Positions 7,936 to 17,484 of a DNA stretch of 64,000 nucleotides are shown piece after piece. The stretch lies in contig NZ_DGIR01000038.1 in assembly GCF_002386445.1 (NCBI RefSeq), forward strand, positions 1-64,000, in the 5' to 3' direction. The stretch is from Pseudomonas sp. UBA4617 (GTDB lineage Bacteria > Pseudomonadota > Gammaproteobacteria > Pseudomonadales > Pseudomonadaceae). The notes beneath the pieces were generated by a model. The model had not been told where the DNA came from, did not search any database, and was given only the letters and a program-made list of their open reading frames with translations. The position numbers were made by a program, and so were the translations under genes. How positions within the stretch are numbered: the stretch's first letter is position 1; every line of letters begins with the position of its first letter.

Positions 7936-8805
7936 TCACTCCTCGACGCTCATGTACTCCTTGGCCCAGCGGATGTAGTCCTCAGGCTGGGTGTAGGTGT
8001 GCGACAGCTCGGTGGCGCTGAGGTTTTCCGACTTGTTCTGCTGGCCGCGCTGCAGGCGCAGGCAGTCGTAGGTGGCCTTGATCGCGGCGAAGTAGGCGGC
8101 GTGGCCATCGACCACGATGCGTACCCCGAGGCGCGCCAGGCGTTCGTCATCGCGCAGGTTCGGGTTGCCATAGGTGACCAGCATCAACGGTACCGTCAGG
8201 TGCTCGGCAATCTGCTCGAGCTGCTCGAAGTCCTTCACCCCGACCATGCAGATTCCGTCGGCACCGGCCTTCTGGTAGCTCTGGGTACGCACGATGATCT
8301 CTTCGGTGGAAAGCACGCCGGCATTGGTCCGGGCGATTATCGACAACGAGGAATCGACCCGTGCCTCCAGTGCCGCGCGGATCTTGCCGACGCCCTCCTC
8401 GACCGATATCAGGTCGGTGGACTTGCGCCCGAATTGCGCTGGCAGCAGGGTGTCCTCGATGGTCAACGCGGCCACGCCGGCACGCTCCAGCTCGATGACC
8501 GTGCGCATGACATTCAGCGCGTTGCCATAGCCGTGGTCCGCGTCAGCCAGCACCGGCAGTTGCGCCACGCGGCCGATACGGGTGGCCTGCTCGACGAACT
8601 CGCTGAGGGTGATCAGGGCGAAGTCCGGTGCGGCCAGCACCTGCAGGGAAGCGACGGAACCGCCGAGGATGCCGACCTCGAAACCCAGGTCTGCGGCAAT
8701 GCGTGCCGACATCGGGTCGAACACCGATGCGGTGTGGTAACAGGCACCTGAAGCGAGCAGCTCGCGGAAGGCAAAACGCAGATCTTGATGGGAAGCCTTG
8801 GGCAT
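7936..8805 (-). CDS. Oxaloacetate decarboxylase (isocitrate lyase/PEP mutase superfamily)
   Basis: The 289-aa protein belongs to the PEP mutase/isocitrate lyase superfamily, subgroup of PA4872-like oxaloacetate decarboxylases. Metal-binding Asp residues appear in LADADHGYGN (D88, D90), and the subgroup His in VDGHAAYF (about 236). It converts oxaloacetate to pyruvate and CO2 in the cytoplasm. ATG 8803-8805 is preceded by GCGGAG at five bases, whereas the in-frame GTG six bases upstream has no usable ribosome site. It is divergent from the DHA2 transporter across a 375-bp gap. Confidence 0.88.
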   Translation of the reverse strand: MPKASHQDLRFAFRELLASGACYHTASVFDPMSARIAADLGFEVGILGGSVASLQVLAAPDFALITLSEFVEQATRIGRVAQLPVLADADHGYGNALNVMRTVIELERAGVAALTIEDTLLPAQFGRKSTDLISVEEGVGKIRAALEARVDSSLSIIARTNAGVLSTEEIIVRTQSYQKAGADGICMVGVKDFEQLEQIAEHLTVPLMLVTYGNPNLRDDERLARLGVRIVVDGHAAYFAAIKATYDCLRLQRGQQNKSENLSATELSHTYTQPEDYIRWAKEYMSVEE

Positions 8806-9180
8806 GATCACTCCGCAAAATTAGTTGAAATTCGAACGGTAACTACCGACCCCTGTAATCGGGTCTACCTGACCTGTTCCAACCGTCGCCATCTGGGCGG
8901 TCATGCTCGACATGCAGGCAGAGGAATAAAAGGTGTGGGAGACAAAGGCGCAAAACAGCTGCGGCAAAATGTTGCACCAAGCTGGTGCAAGCCGCGGTTT
9001 TCAGCCTCTGTGGCATACCAACGATATCACGCAGCCATGCAGCACTGGATGAATGCGCCAATGCCGATCTTGCATAGGGGATGCAGATAGTACATAGGAA
9101 GCTACCTAACTCAGGTTACAATCCGCTGGCCTTTGCGGTGGAACCCACGCAGGGGCTGTAACAGACACATAGGTATTCCC
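8806..9180. other. Divergent intergenic region, 375 bp
   Basis: It holds no convincing gene. It contains a perfect NtrC-like palindrome (8972-8990). A weak GG-N10-GC arrangement lies at 9137-9150 (GGTGGAACCCACGC), which is only a poor match to a sigma-54 promoter. No strong sigma-70 pair is obvious. Confidence 0.6.
8972..8990. promoter_or_regulatory. Perfect palindrome matching the NtrC consensus
   Basis: TTGCACCA (8972-8979) and TGGTGCAA (8983-8990) are exact inverted repeats around AGC. The core TGCACC-N5-GGTGCA is the textbook NtrC site. The adjacent genes encode oxaloacetate decarboxylase and a drug-type exporter. Only one site is seen, whereas NtrC enhancers are usually paired, so another regulator is possible. 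Confidence 0.5.
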
Positions 9181-10632
9181 GTGACCGCCGCCCTGCCCCC
9201 CACTACGTTGCGCAATGTGCTCACCGCCCTGATGCTGGCGATCTTCCTTGGTGCGCTGGACCAGACGATTGTCGCTGTCTCGCTGCCGGCGATCTCGGCA
9301 CAATTCAACGACGTCGGCCTGCTGGCATGGGTCATCTCCGGCTATATGGTGGCGATGACTGTGGCGGTGCCGATCTACGGCAAGCTGGGCGACCTGTACG
9401 GACGGCGGCGAATGATCCTCACCGGCATCAGCCTGTTCACCCTGGCCTCGGTCGCCTGCGCCCTGGCCAAGGACATGCCGCAACTGGTACTGGCCCGAGT
9501 GCTGCAAGGCATCGGCGCGGGCGGCATGGTCTCGGTGAGCCAGGCGATCATCGGCGACTTCGTACCTCCGCGCGAGCGTGGTCGCTACCAAGGTTATTTC
9601 AGCAGCATGTACGCACTGGCGAGCGTCGCCGGGCCGGTGCTGGGCGGCTGGCTGACCACATACCTGTCGTGGCGCTGGGTGTTCTGGATCAACCTGCCAC
9701 TGGGGCTGGTCGCGCTGTGGACGATCCGCCGCGCCCTCGTCGGCATGCCGACGCAGCGCCGCAAGGCGCAAGTGGATTACCTCGGTGCCGTGATGCTGGT
9801 TCTCGGCCTGGGCAGCCTTTTGCTAGGCATCACCCTGGTCGGCCAGGGTCGCGCCTGGCTCGACACCGCCGTGCTGGCCCTGTTCGCCTGCGCTGCGCTG
9901 GGCCTGTTGCTGTTCATTGCCCATGAACGCCGCAGCCCCGAGCCGCTGCTGCCGCTCAGCCTGTTCGGCAACCGCGTCGCGGTGCTTTGCTGGGGCGTGA
10001 TCTTCTTCGCCAGCTTCCAGTCGATTTCCCTGACCATGCTCATGCCGTTGCGCTTTCAGGGCATCACAGGTGCCGCTGCCGACAGCGCCGCCCTGCATCT
10101 GCTACCGCTGGTGATGGGCTTGCCCATGGGAGCCTTTACCGGCGGCCGCCTGACCAACCGGACCGGGCGCTACAAGCCACAGATCCTGGCCGGTGCGCTA
10201 CTGATGCCAGTGGCCATTTTCGCCATGGCGCTGACCCCGCCACAGTCGGGCTGGCTGAGCGCGCTGTTCATGCTGCTGGCCGGCATTGCCTGCGGGCTGC
10301 AGTTTCCGACCTCGCTGGTGGGCACGCAAAGCGCGGTGGACAGCAAGGACATCGGTGTCGCTACCAGCACCACCAACCTGTTTCGCTCGTTGGGCGGAGC
10401 CCTGGGCGTGGCGTGCATGTCCAGCCTGCTGCTGGCGCTGCTGCAACAAGGCGGGTTCGCCTCGCTGGGCAACCCCTTGCTGGGCAGCCTGAAGGCCGGT
10501 GAGGTGGATCTGGTGACGCAGGGGCGCTTGCTGGAAACGTTCCGGCAGCTGTTGATGGTGAGCGCAGGGGTGGCTGTGCTGGGACTGTTTGCCGCCGCGG
10601 CATTGCCAGACCGGCAATTACGAGCCCACTGA
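9181..10632 (+). CDS. DHA2-type MFS drug exporter, 14 TM (EmrB/QacA-like)
   Basis: The 483-aa protein shows the DHA2 signatures: LDQTIVAVSLPAIS in TM1, GKLGDLYGRRR in the 2-3 loop and GAGGMVSVSQAIIGD in TM4-5. It should be a proton-driven inner-membrane exporter of drugs or toxic compounds. I use GTG 9181 with a weak AGGT site; the frame extends upstream only to TTG. It is not obviously part of an operon; the convergent neighbour is ttgR. Confidence 0.85.
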   Translation: MTAALPPTTLRNVLTALMLAIFLGALDQTIVAVSLPAISAQFNDVGLLAWVISGYMVAMTVAVPIYGKLGDLYGRRRMILTGISLFTLASVACALAKDMPQLVLARVLQGIGAGGMVSVSQAIIGDFVPPRERGRYQGYFSSMYALASVAGPVLGGWLTTYLSWRWVFWINLPLGLVALWTIRRALVGMPTQRRKAQVDYLGAVMLVLGLGSLLLGITLVGQGRAWLDTAVLALFACAALGLLLFIAHERRSPEPLLPLSLFGNRVAVLCWGVIFFASFQSISLTMLMPLRFQGITGAAADSAALHLLPLVMGLPMGAFTGGRLTNRTGRYKPQILAGALLMPVAIFAMALTPPQSGWLSALFMLLAGIACGLQFPTSLVGTQSAVDSKDIGVATSTTNLFRSLGGALGVACMSSLLLALLQQGGFASLGNPLLGSLKAGEVDLVTQGRLLETFRQLLMVSAGVAVLGLFAAAALPDRQLRAH

Positions 10633-10700
10633 AAATTGCGCAGCATTAATCCTCTCTTAATACAAAGAGGAAACACTCCCTCACAATCCTTAACAAAGTG

Positions 10701-11333
10701 TCATTTGCGCAAAGCCGGGCTCAAGCGCAGCATATCCAGCCCGGTGTCAACCCACTTTTCGACATCTTGCGCCAGGTCGACACTGTCAGGCAGCAACAGC
10801 CAGCGCCCGATCAGGCCATCGACATAAGCAAACATGGCCACCGCCGCGCGCTCGACATCCAGCTCGCCTGGCAACTGGCCCCGGCGCGCGGCGTTGGCCA
10901 ACGCCAGGGTGATGCCCTTGTGGCAATCCAGCACCGCGTTCTGGCGCTGCTGGCGAATTTCACACATGTCATCGGTGAACTCGCACTTGTGATGCAGGAT
11001 TTCATTGATACGCCGGGTTCGGGCGTCGAGCACCAGCTCGTTGAATACTTGCAGCAACAGCTTGCGCATGCAGCCAAGCGGGTCGACCTCGTCCTCGCTT
11101 TCGCTGGCCCGCGCCAGGTGATCATGGGTTTCGTGCACGCTGTCAAGCAGCGCCTGCACCAGCTCGGCCTTGTTGTTGAAGTGCCAGTAGATGGCCCCGC
11201 GCGTCACACCCGCCTGCTCGGCGATGTCGGCCAGGGTGGTTCGCGCAACCCCGCGCTTGTAGAAGGCCCTTTCTGCCGCCTCGATGATCTGGGCGCGGGT
11301 TTCCTGGGCTTCCTCTTTGGTTCGACGGACCAT
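10701..11333 (-). CDS. ttgR: TetR-family repressor of the ttgABC efflux pump
   Basis: The 210-aa repressor has a TetR HTH at residues about 33-52 (TLADIAEQAGVTRGAIYWHF) and an effector domain matching TtgR, which binds flavonoids, chloramphenicol and other pump substrates. ATG 11331-11333 gives the family length; the longer frame is discarded. It is divergent from ttgA across 257 bp that contain the TtgR operator, so it represses both itself and the pump. Confidence 0.95.
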   Translation of the reverse strand: MVRRTKEEAQETRAQIIEAAERAFYKRGVARTTLADIAEQAGVTRGAIYWHFNNKAELVQALLDSVHETHDHLARASESEDEVDPLGCMRKLLLQVFNELVLDARTRRINEILHHKCEFTDDMCEIRQQRQNAVLDCHKGITLALANAARRGQLPGELDVERAAVAMFAYVDGLIGRWLLLPDSVDLAQDVEKWVDTGLDMLRLSPALRK

Positions 11334-11462
11334 GGCAGTACCAACCTCGTCTGGCCCGAACGCGTGGCGCGTACGGGAAATGCTCCGCAGCACCTCTGCT
11401 GGGTGCATCGCGGATGAGCTAATCAGGGGCTGTGGCAGTACCCGAGTACAACCCAGCGGTAT

Positions 11463-11484
11463 TTACAAACAACCATGAATGTAA
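11463..11484. promoter_or_regulatory. TtgR operator
   Basis: TTACAAAC (11463-11470) and GAATGTAA (11477-11484) form the imperfect inverted repeat known as the TtgR operator in P. putida, within the context TATTTACAAAC...GTAAGTATATTC. In the characterised locus it overlaps both the ttgR and ttgA promoters, and effector binding to TtgR releases it. Confidence 0.9.
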
Positions 11485-11590
11485 GTATATTCCTTAGCAA
11501 GCTATTTATCCACCGGATAGCAATTTTTCCAGATCAAGATTCTTCCATTACTCTTGAGCGTCTCCCTGCTCCAGCGACCCGAGGATCCTC

Positions 11591-12745
11591 ATGCAATTCA
11601 AGCCAGCCGTTACCGCTCTGGTTTCCGCCGTCGCCCTGGCATCCCTGCTCAGTGGCTGCAAGAAAGAAGAAGCAGCGCCCGTGGCGCAGGCTCCTCTGGT
11701 CGGCGTCGTGACCATCCAGCCCCAAGCCTTCACCCTGACCTCGGAACTGCCAGGGCGCACCAGTGCGTACCGTGTCGCCGAGGTGCGTCCGCAGGTCAAT
11801 GGCATCATCCTCAAGCGCCTGTTCAAGGAAGGCAGCGAGGTCAAGGAAGGCCAGCAGCTGTACCAGATCGACCCTGCCGTGTATGAGGCCAACCTGGCCA
11901 ATGCCCAGGCCAACCTGCAGGCCACCCGTTCGCTGGCCGAACGCTACAAGCAACTGATCGACGAACAGGCGGTGTCCAAGCAGGAATACGACGACGCCAA
12001 TGCCAAACGATTGCAGGCCGAGGCTTCGCTCAAGAGCGCACAGATCGACCTGCGCTACACCAAGGTGCTGGCACCGATCAGCGGCCGTATCGGCCGTTCG
12101 GCGTTCACCGAGGGTGCGCTGGTGAGCAATGGCCAGGCCAACGCCATGGCGACCATCCAGCAACTCGACCCGATCTACGTCGACGTCACCCAGTCCACGG
12201 CCGAGCTGCTCAAGCTGCGCCGCGACCTGGAAAGCGGCCAGTTGCAGAAGGCCGGCGACAACGCCGCCTCGGTGCAACTGGTGCTGGAAGACGGCAGCCT
12301 GTTCAAGCAGGAAGGTCGCCTGGAATTCTCCGAAGTCGCGGTCGACGAGACCACCGGTTCGGTCACCCTGCGCGCGCTGTTCCCCAACCCTGACCACACC
12401 CTGCTGCCGGGCATGTTCGTGCATGCACGGCTCAAGGCCGGGGTCAACGCCAATGCCATCCTGGCGCCGCAACAGGGCGTGACCCGCGATCTGAAAGGCG
12501 CGCCGACCGCGCTGGTGGTCAACCAGGAAAACAAGGTCGAGCTGCGCCAGCTCAAGGCCAGCCGTACCCTGGGCAGCGACTGGCTGATCGAAGAAGGCCT
12601 GAACCCGGGTGACCGTCTGATCACCGAAGGGCTGCAGTACGTGCGCCCGGGCGTCGAGGTCAAGGTCAGCGAAGCCACCAACGTCAAGAAGCCCGCCGGC
12701 CCTGATCAGGCCAACGCGGCGAAAGCAGACGCCAAAGCGGAGTAA
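11591..12745 (+). CDS. ttgA: RND efflux periplasmic adaptor
   Basis: The 384-aa protein is the membrane-fusion subunit of a MexAB-OprM-type pump. The lipobox LLSGC places the lipidated Cys at residue 23. The lipoyl/barrel-sandwich segments (VRPQVNGIILKRLFKEGSEV and VLAPISGRIGRS) flank a helical hairpin. A GAGG site lies six bases before the ATG. It is followed by ttgB after three bases. It links TtgB in the inner membrane to TtgC in the outer membrane, exporting antibiotics, solvents and flavonoids. Confidence 0.95.
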   Translation: MQFKPAVTALVSAVALASLLSGCKKEEAAPVAQAPLVGVVTIQPQAFTLTSELPGRTSAYRVAEVRPQVNGIILKRLFKEGSEVKEGQQLYQIDPAVYEANLANAQANLQATRSLAERYKQLIDEQAVSKQEYDDANAKRLQAEASLKSAQIDLRYTKVLAPISGRIGRSAFTEGALVSNGQANAMATIQQLDPIYVDVTQSTAELLKLRRDLESGQLQKAGDNAASVQLVLEDGSLFKQEGRLEFSEVAVDETTGSVTLRALFPNPDHTLLPGMFVHARLKAGVNANAILAPQQGVTRDLKGAPTALVVNQENKVELRQLKASRTLGSDWLIEEGLNPGDRLITEGLQYVRPGVEVKVSEATNVKKPAGPDQANAAKADAKAE

Positions 12746-12748
12746 ACC

Positions 12749-15700
12749 ATGTCGAAGTTCTTTATCGATCGCCCGATCTTCGCCTGGGTGATCGCCTTGG
12801 TGATCATGCTGGTCGGCGCCTTGTCGATCCTGAAGCTGCCGATCAACCAGTACCCCAGCATCGCGCCGCCGGCCATCGCCATCGCCGTGACCTACCCGGG
12901 CGCCTCGGCGCAAACCGTGCAGGACACCGTGGTGCAGGTGATCGAGCAGCAGCTCAACGGTATCGACCACCTGCGTTATGTGTCGTCGGAAAGCAACTCC
13001 GACGGCAGCATGACCATTACCGCCACCTTCGAGCAGGGCACCAACCCCGACACCGCGCAGGTGCAGGTACAGAACAAGCTGAACCTGGCCACCCCGCTGC
13101 TGCCGCAGGAAGTGCAACAGCAAGGTATCCGCGTCACCAAGGCAGTGAAGAACTTCCTGCTGGTGATCGGCCTGGTGTCCGAAGACGGCAGCATGTCCAA
13201 GGACGACCTGGCCAACTACATCGTCTCCAACATGCAGGACCCGATCTCGCGTACTGCAGGCGTGGGTGACTTCCAGGTGTTCGGTGCCCAGTACGCCATG
13301 CGTATCTGGCTCGATCCGGCCAAGCTGAACAAGTTCCAGCTGACCCCGGTCGACGTCAAGACCGCGGTAGCCGCGCAAAACGTACAGGTGTCCTCCGGCC
13401 AGCTCGGCGGCCTGCCTGCCATGCCGGGTACCCAGCTGAACGCCACCATCATCGGCAAGACCCGCCTGCAGACCGCCGAGCAGTTCGAGAAGATCCTGCT
13501 CAAGGTCAACAGCGATGGCTCGCAGGTGCGCCTGGGTGATGTCGCCCAGGTTGGCCTGGGCGGTGAAAACTACGCAGTCAGCGCCCAGTTCAACGGCAAG
13601 CCGGCCTCCGGCCTTGCGGTAAAACTGGCAACCGGCGCCAACGCCCTGGACACCGCCAAGGCTCTGCGCCAGACCATCGCCGACCTGGAACCGTTCTTCC
13701 CGCCCGGGGTGAAAGCGGTATTCCCGTACGACACCACCCCGGTGGTCACCGAGTCGATCAGCGGCGTGATCCACACCCTGATCGAAGCCGTGGTCCTGGT
13801 GTTCCTGGTGATGTACCTGTTCCTGCAGAACTTCCGCGCCACCATCATCACCACCATGACCGTACCGGTGGTGTTGCTGGGTACCTTCGGCATCCTCGCC
13901 GCAGCGGGCTTCAGCATCAACACCCTGACCATGTTCGCCATGGTCCTGGCCATCGGCTTGCTGGTGGACGACGCCATCGTCGTGGTGGAAAACGTCGAGC
14001 GGGTGATGTCCGAGGAAGGCTTGCCACCAAAGGAAGCTACCAAGCGCTCGATGGAGCAGATCCAGGGTGCCCTGGTGGGTATCGCCCTGGTGCTGTCGGC
14101 AGTGCTGCTGCCCATGGCATTCTTCGGCGGCTCCACCGGTGTGATCTACCGGCAGTTCTCCATCACCATCGTCTCGGCCATGGGTCTGTCGGTGCTGGTC
14201 GCGCTGGTCTTCACCCCGGCCCTGTGCGCCACCATGCTCAAGCCGCTGAAAAAAGGCGAGCACCACGTGGCCAAGCGCGGTTTCTTCGGCTGGTTCAACC
14301 GCAACTTCGACCGCAGTGTTAACGGCTATGAGCGCAGCGTGGGCACCATCCTGCGCAACAAGGCGCCGTTCCTGCTCGCCTACGCGCTGATCGTGGTCGG
14401 CATGATCTGGCTGTTCGCCCGCATCCCCACCGCGTTCCTGCCGGAAGAAGACCAGGGCGTACTGTTCGCCCAGGTGCAGACCCCGGCCGGCTCCAGTGCC
14501 GAGCGCACCCAGGTGGTGGTCGATCAGATGCGTGAGTACCTGCTGACGGAAGAGGCCGACACCGTTGCTTCGGTGTTCACCGTCAACGGTTTCAACTTCG
14601 CCGGCCGTGGCCAGAGCTCGGGTATGGCATTCATCATGCTCAAGCCATGGGGTGAACGTTCCAAGGAGAACAGCGTGTTCGCCCTGGCCCAACGCGCCCA
14701 GCAGCACTTCTTCACCTTCCGCGATGCGATGGTGTTCGCCTTCGCCCCGCCTGCGGTGCTGGAACTGGGTAACGCCACCGGCTTCGACGTGTTCCTGCAG
14801 GACCGCGGCGGTGTCGGCCATGCCAAGCTGATGGAAGCACGCAACCAGTTCCTGGCCAAGGCCGCGCAGAGCAAAGTCCTCAGCGCCGTACGCCCGAACG
14901 GCCTGAACGACGAGCCGCAATACCAGCTGACCATCGATGATGAACGTGCCAGCGCCCTGGGCGTGACCATCGCCGACATCAACAACACCCTGTCGATTGC
15001 CCTGGGTGCCAGCTACGTCAACGACTTCATCGACCGTGGCCGGGTCAAGAAGGTGTACATCCAGGGCCAACCGAACGCTCGTATGAGCCCGGAAGACCTG
15101 CAGAAGTGGTACGTGCGCAATGGCGCCGGTGAAATGGTGCCGTTCTCCTCCTTCGCCAAGGGTGAATGGAGCTACGGCTCGCCCAAGCTGTCGCGTTACA
15201 ACGGTGTCGAAGCCATGGAAATCCTCGGTGCACCGGCACCGGGCTACAGTACCGGTGAAGCCATGGCCGAGGTCGAGCGCATCGCCGGCGAGCTGCCTAG
15301 CGGTATCGGCTACTCCTGGACCGGCATGTCCTACGAGGAAAAACTCTCCGGTTCGCAGATGCCGGCACTGTTCGCCCTCTCGGTACTGTTCGTGTTCCTG
15401 TGCCTGGCAGCCCTGTATGAAAGCTGGTCGATCCCGATCGCCGTGGTGCTGGTCGTGCCTCTGGGCATCATCGGTGCACTGATTGCCACCAGCCTGCGCG
15501 GGTTGTCCAATGACGTGTACTTCCTGGTCGGCCTGCTGACCACCATCGGCCTGGCGGCGAAAAACGCCATTCTGATCGTCGAATTCGCCAAGGAATTGCA
15601 CGAACAAGGTCGCAGCCTGTACGACGCGGCGATCGAGGCGTGTCGCATGCGTCTGCGTCCGATCATCATGACCTCGCTGGCATTCATCCTCGGCGTGGTA

Positions 15701-15901
15701 CCGTTGACCATCGCCAATGGCGCTGGCGCCGGCAGCCAGCACGCCATCGGTACTGGTGTGATCGGCGGCATGATCAGTGCGACCATTCTGGCAATCTTCT
15801 GGGTACCGCTGTTCTTCGTCGCAGTGTCGTCGCTGTTCGGCAGCAAGCAGCCGGAAAAGGACGTCACCCCTGAAACTCCACGTTATGAGGCTGGGCAATG
15901 A
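12749..15901 (+). CDS. ttgB: RND efflux inner-membrane transporter (HAE1)
   Basis: The 1050-aa protein is an AcrB/MexB-type proton/drug antiporter. It begins MSKFFIDRPIFAWVIALVIM, has the TM4 LLVDDAIVVVENVERVM segment with the paired Asp residues used for proton relay, and two large periplasmic loops. The C-terminal half repeats the topology (GLAAKNAILIVEFAKEL). It is three bases after ttgA and overlaps ttgC by four (ATGA), so it is translationally coupled. Confidence 0.96.
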   Translation: MSKFFIDRPIFAWVIALVIMLVGALSILKLPINQYPSIAPPAIAIAVTYPGASAQTVQDTVVQVIEQQLNGIDHLRYVSSESNSDGSMTITATFEQGTNPDTAQVQVQNKLNLATPLLPQEVQQQGIRVTKAVKNFLLVIGLVSEDGSMSKDDLANYIVSNMQDPISRTAGVGDFQVFGAQYAMRIWLDPAKLNKFQLTPVDVKTAVAAQNVQVSSGQLGGLPAMPGTQLNATIIGKTRLQTAEQFEKILLKVNSDGSQVRLGDVAQVGLGGENYAVSAQFNGKPASGLAVKLATGANALDTAKALRQTIADLEPFFPPGVKAVFPYDTTPVVTESISGVIHTLIEAVVLVFLVMYLFLQNFRATIITTMTVPVVLLGTFGILAAAGFSINTLTMFAMVLAIGLLVDDAIVVVENVERVMSEEGLPPKEATKRSMEQIQGALVGIALVLSAVLLPMAFFGGSTGVIYRQFSITIVSAMGLSVLVALVFTPALCATMLKPLKKGEHHVAKRGFFGWFNRNFDRSVNGYERSVGTILRNKAPFLLAYALIVVGMIWLFARIPTAFLPEEDQGVLFAQVQTPAGSSAERTQVVVDQMREYLLTEEADTVASVFTVNGFNFAGRGQSSGMAFIMLKPWGERSKENSVFALAQRAQQHFFTFRDAMVFAFAPPAVLELGNATGFDVFLQDRGGVGHAKLMEARNQFLAKAAQSKVLSAVRPNGLNDEPQYQLTIDDERASALGVTIADINNTLSIALGASYVNDFIDRGRVKKVYIQGQPNARMSPEDLQKWYVRNGAGEMVPFSSFAKGEWSYGSPKLSRYNGVEAMEILGAPAPGYSTGEAMAEVERIAGELPSGIGYSWTGMSYEEKLSGSQMPALFALSVLFVFLCLAALYESWSIPIAVVLVVPLGIIGALIATSLRGLSNDVYFLVGLLTTIGLAAKNAILIVEFAKELHEQGRSLYDAAIEACRMRLRPIIMTSLAFILGVVPLTIANGAGAGSQHAIGTGVIGGMISATILAIFWVPLFFVAVSSLFGSKQPEKDVTPETPRYEAGQ

Positions 15902-17352
15902 CCAAGTCTTTGTTGTCCCTGGCGGTAACCGCTTTCATTCTTGGCGGCTGCTCGCTGATTCCTGACTACCAGGCCCCGGAGTCGCCGGTGGCTGCGCAGT
16001 GGCCGCAAGGCCCGGCATACTCGCCAACGCAGTCGGCAGACGTTGCTGCCGCCGAGCAGGGCTGGCGCCAGTTCTTCCACGACCCGGCGCTACAGCAACT
16101 GATCCAGACCGCGCTGGTGAACAACCGCGACCTGCGCGTAGCGGCGCTGAACATCGACGCCTACCGCGCGCAATACCGTATCCAGCGGGCCGACCTGTTC
16201 CCGGCGGTCTCGGCCAATGGCAGCGGCAGCCGCCAGCGGGTACCGGCGAACATGTCGCAAACCGGCGAGGCCGGCATCACCAGCCAGTATTCCGCCACCT
16301 TGGGGGTCAGTGCCTACGAGCTGGACCTGTTCGGCCGCGTACGCAGCCTGACCGAACAGGCCCTGGAAACCTACCTGTCCAGCGAGCAGGCACGCCGCTC
16401 CACGCAGATCAGCCTGGTTGCCAGCGTGGCCAACGCCTATTACACCTGGCAGGCCGACCAGGCGCTGTTCAAGCTGACCGAAGAAACGCTGAAGACCTAC
16501 GAGGAAAGCTACAACCTCACCCGTCGCAGCAACGAAGTCGGTGTAGCCTCGGCACTCGACGTCAGCCAGGCGCGCACCGCCGTGGAAGGCGCCCGGGTCA
16601 AATACTCGCAGTACCAGCGCCTGGTCGCCCAGGACGTCAACAGCCTGACCGTGCTGCTGGGTACCGGCATTCCCGCCGACCTGCCCAAGCCGCTGGAGCT
16701 CAATGCCGACCAACTGGCCGAAGTACCAGCCGGCCTGCCGTCGGACATCCTCCAGCGTCGTCCGGACATCCAGGAAGCCGAGCACCTGCTCAAGGCCGCC
16801 AATGCCAACATCGGTGCAGCCCGGGCGGCGTTCTTCCCGAGCATCAGCCTGACCGCCAACGCCGGCAGCCTGAGCCCGGACATGGGCCACCTGTTCTCGG
16901 GCGGCCAAGGCACCTGGCTGTTCCAGCCGCAGATCAACCTGCCGATCTTCAACGCCGGCAGCCTGAAGGCCAGCCTGGACTACTCGAAGATCCAGAAGGA
17001 CATCAACGTCGCCAAGTACGAAAAGACCATTCAGACGGCTTTCCAGGAAGTCTCCGATGGCCTGGCGGCGCGCAAGACCTTCGAGGAGCAGCTACAGGCG
17101 CAACGCGACCTGGTGCAAGCGAACCAGGACTACTACCGCTTGGCAGAACGCCGCTACCGTATCGGTATCGACAGCAACCTGACCTTCCTCGATGCCCAGC
17201 GCAACCTGTTCAGCGCCCAGCAGGCCCTGATCGGCGACCGCCTGTCGCAGCTGACCAGCGAGGTCAATCTGTACAAGGCGCTTGGCGGTGGCTGGTACGA
17301 GCAGACCGGGCAGGCCAATCAGCAGGCCTCGGTGGAAACGCCGAAAGGCTGA
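15898..17352 (+). CDS. ttgC: RND efflux outer-membrane channel (OprM family)
   Basis: The 484-aa protein is a TolC/OprM-type lipoprotein channel. LGGC places the lipidated Cys at residue 18. Two repeated helical halves carry the OEP-family pattern (NNRDLRVAALNIDAYRAQYR and the AERRYRIGIDSNLTFLDAQR region). It is the last gene of ttgABC, followed by a strong terminator. Its function is the outer-membrane exit duct of the pump. Confidence 0.95.
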   Translation: MTKSLLSLAVTAFILGGCSLIPDYQAPESPVAAQWPQGPAYSPTQSADVAAAEQGWRQFFHDPALQQLIQTALVNNRDLRVAALNIDAYRAQYRIQRADLFPAVSANGSGSRQRVPANMSQTGEAGITSQYSATLGVSAYELDLFGRVRSLTEQALETYLSSEQARRSTQISLVASVANAYYTWQADQALFKLTEETLKTYEESYNLTRRSNEVGVASALDVSQARTAVEGARVKYSQYQRLVAQDVNSLTVLLGTGIPADLPKPLELNADQLAEVPAGLPSDILQRRPDIQEAEHLLKAANANIGAARAAFFPSISLTANAGSLSPDMGHLFSGGQGTWLFQPQINLPIFNAGSLKASLDYSKIQKDINVAKYEKTIQTAFQEVSDGLAARKTFEEQLQAQRDLVQANQDYYRLAERRYRIGIDSNLTFLDAQRNLFSAQQALIGDRLSQLTSEVNLYKALGGGWYEQTGQANQQASVETPKG

Positions 17353-17371
17353 TTGAGACAGCAACAGCAGC

Positions 17372-17402
17372 AAGCCCACCCTCGCGGTGGGCTTCTTGTT
17401 TC
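17372..17402 (+). terminator. Intrinsic terminator of ttgABC
   Basis: AAGCCCACC (17372-17380) pairs with GGTGGGCTT (17386-17394) around CTCGC and is followed by CTTGTTTCC. It lies 20 bases after the ttgC stop. Confidence 0.85.
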
Positions 17403-17414
17403 CGTTGCCTGCTC

Positions 17415-17444
17415 TGGGCTCTTCGCGGTAAACCCGCTGATACC
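17415..17444. repeat. Single REP-type element
   Basis: TGGGCTCTTCGCGGTAAACC followed by CGCTGATACCGG matches the common P. putida REP pattern (CTCTTCGCGGGT..ACCCGCT..TACAGG) with a few changes. It lies between the ttgC terminator and the porin promoter. Confidence 0.6.
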
Positions 17445-17484
17445 GGTGCGGCGCAGAAAATAAATTAACCAACCGGAACATACC

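Noticed and set aside
9137..9150. A sigma-54 promoter (GG-N10-GC) before the DHA2 transporter
   Set aside because: Only the GG and GC dinucleotides match; the flanking bases do not fit TGGCAC...TTGC. I mention it only as weak support for the NtrC-like site.
11534..15898. A 1454-codon open frame on the minus strand opposite ttgA and ttgB
   Set aside because: It is antisense to two well-recognised efflux genes, has a composition dominated by His, Gln, Val, Gly and Asp as expected of a shadow frame in high-GC DNA, and shows no family motif.
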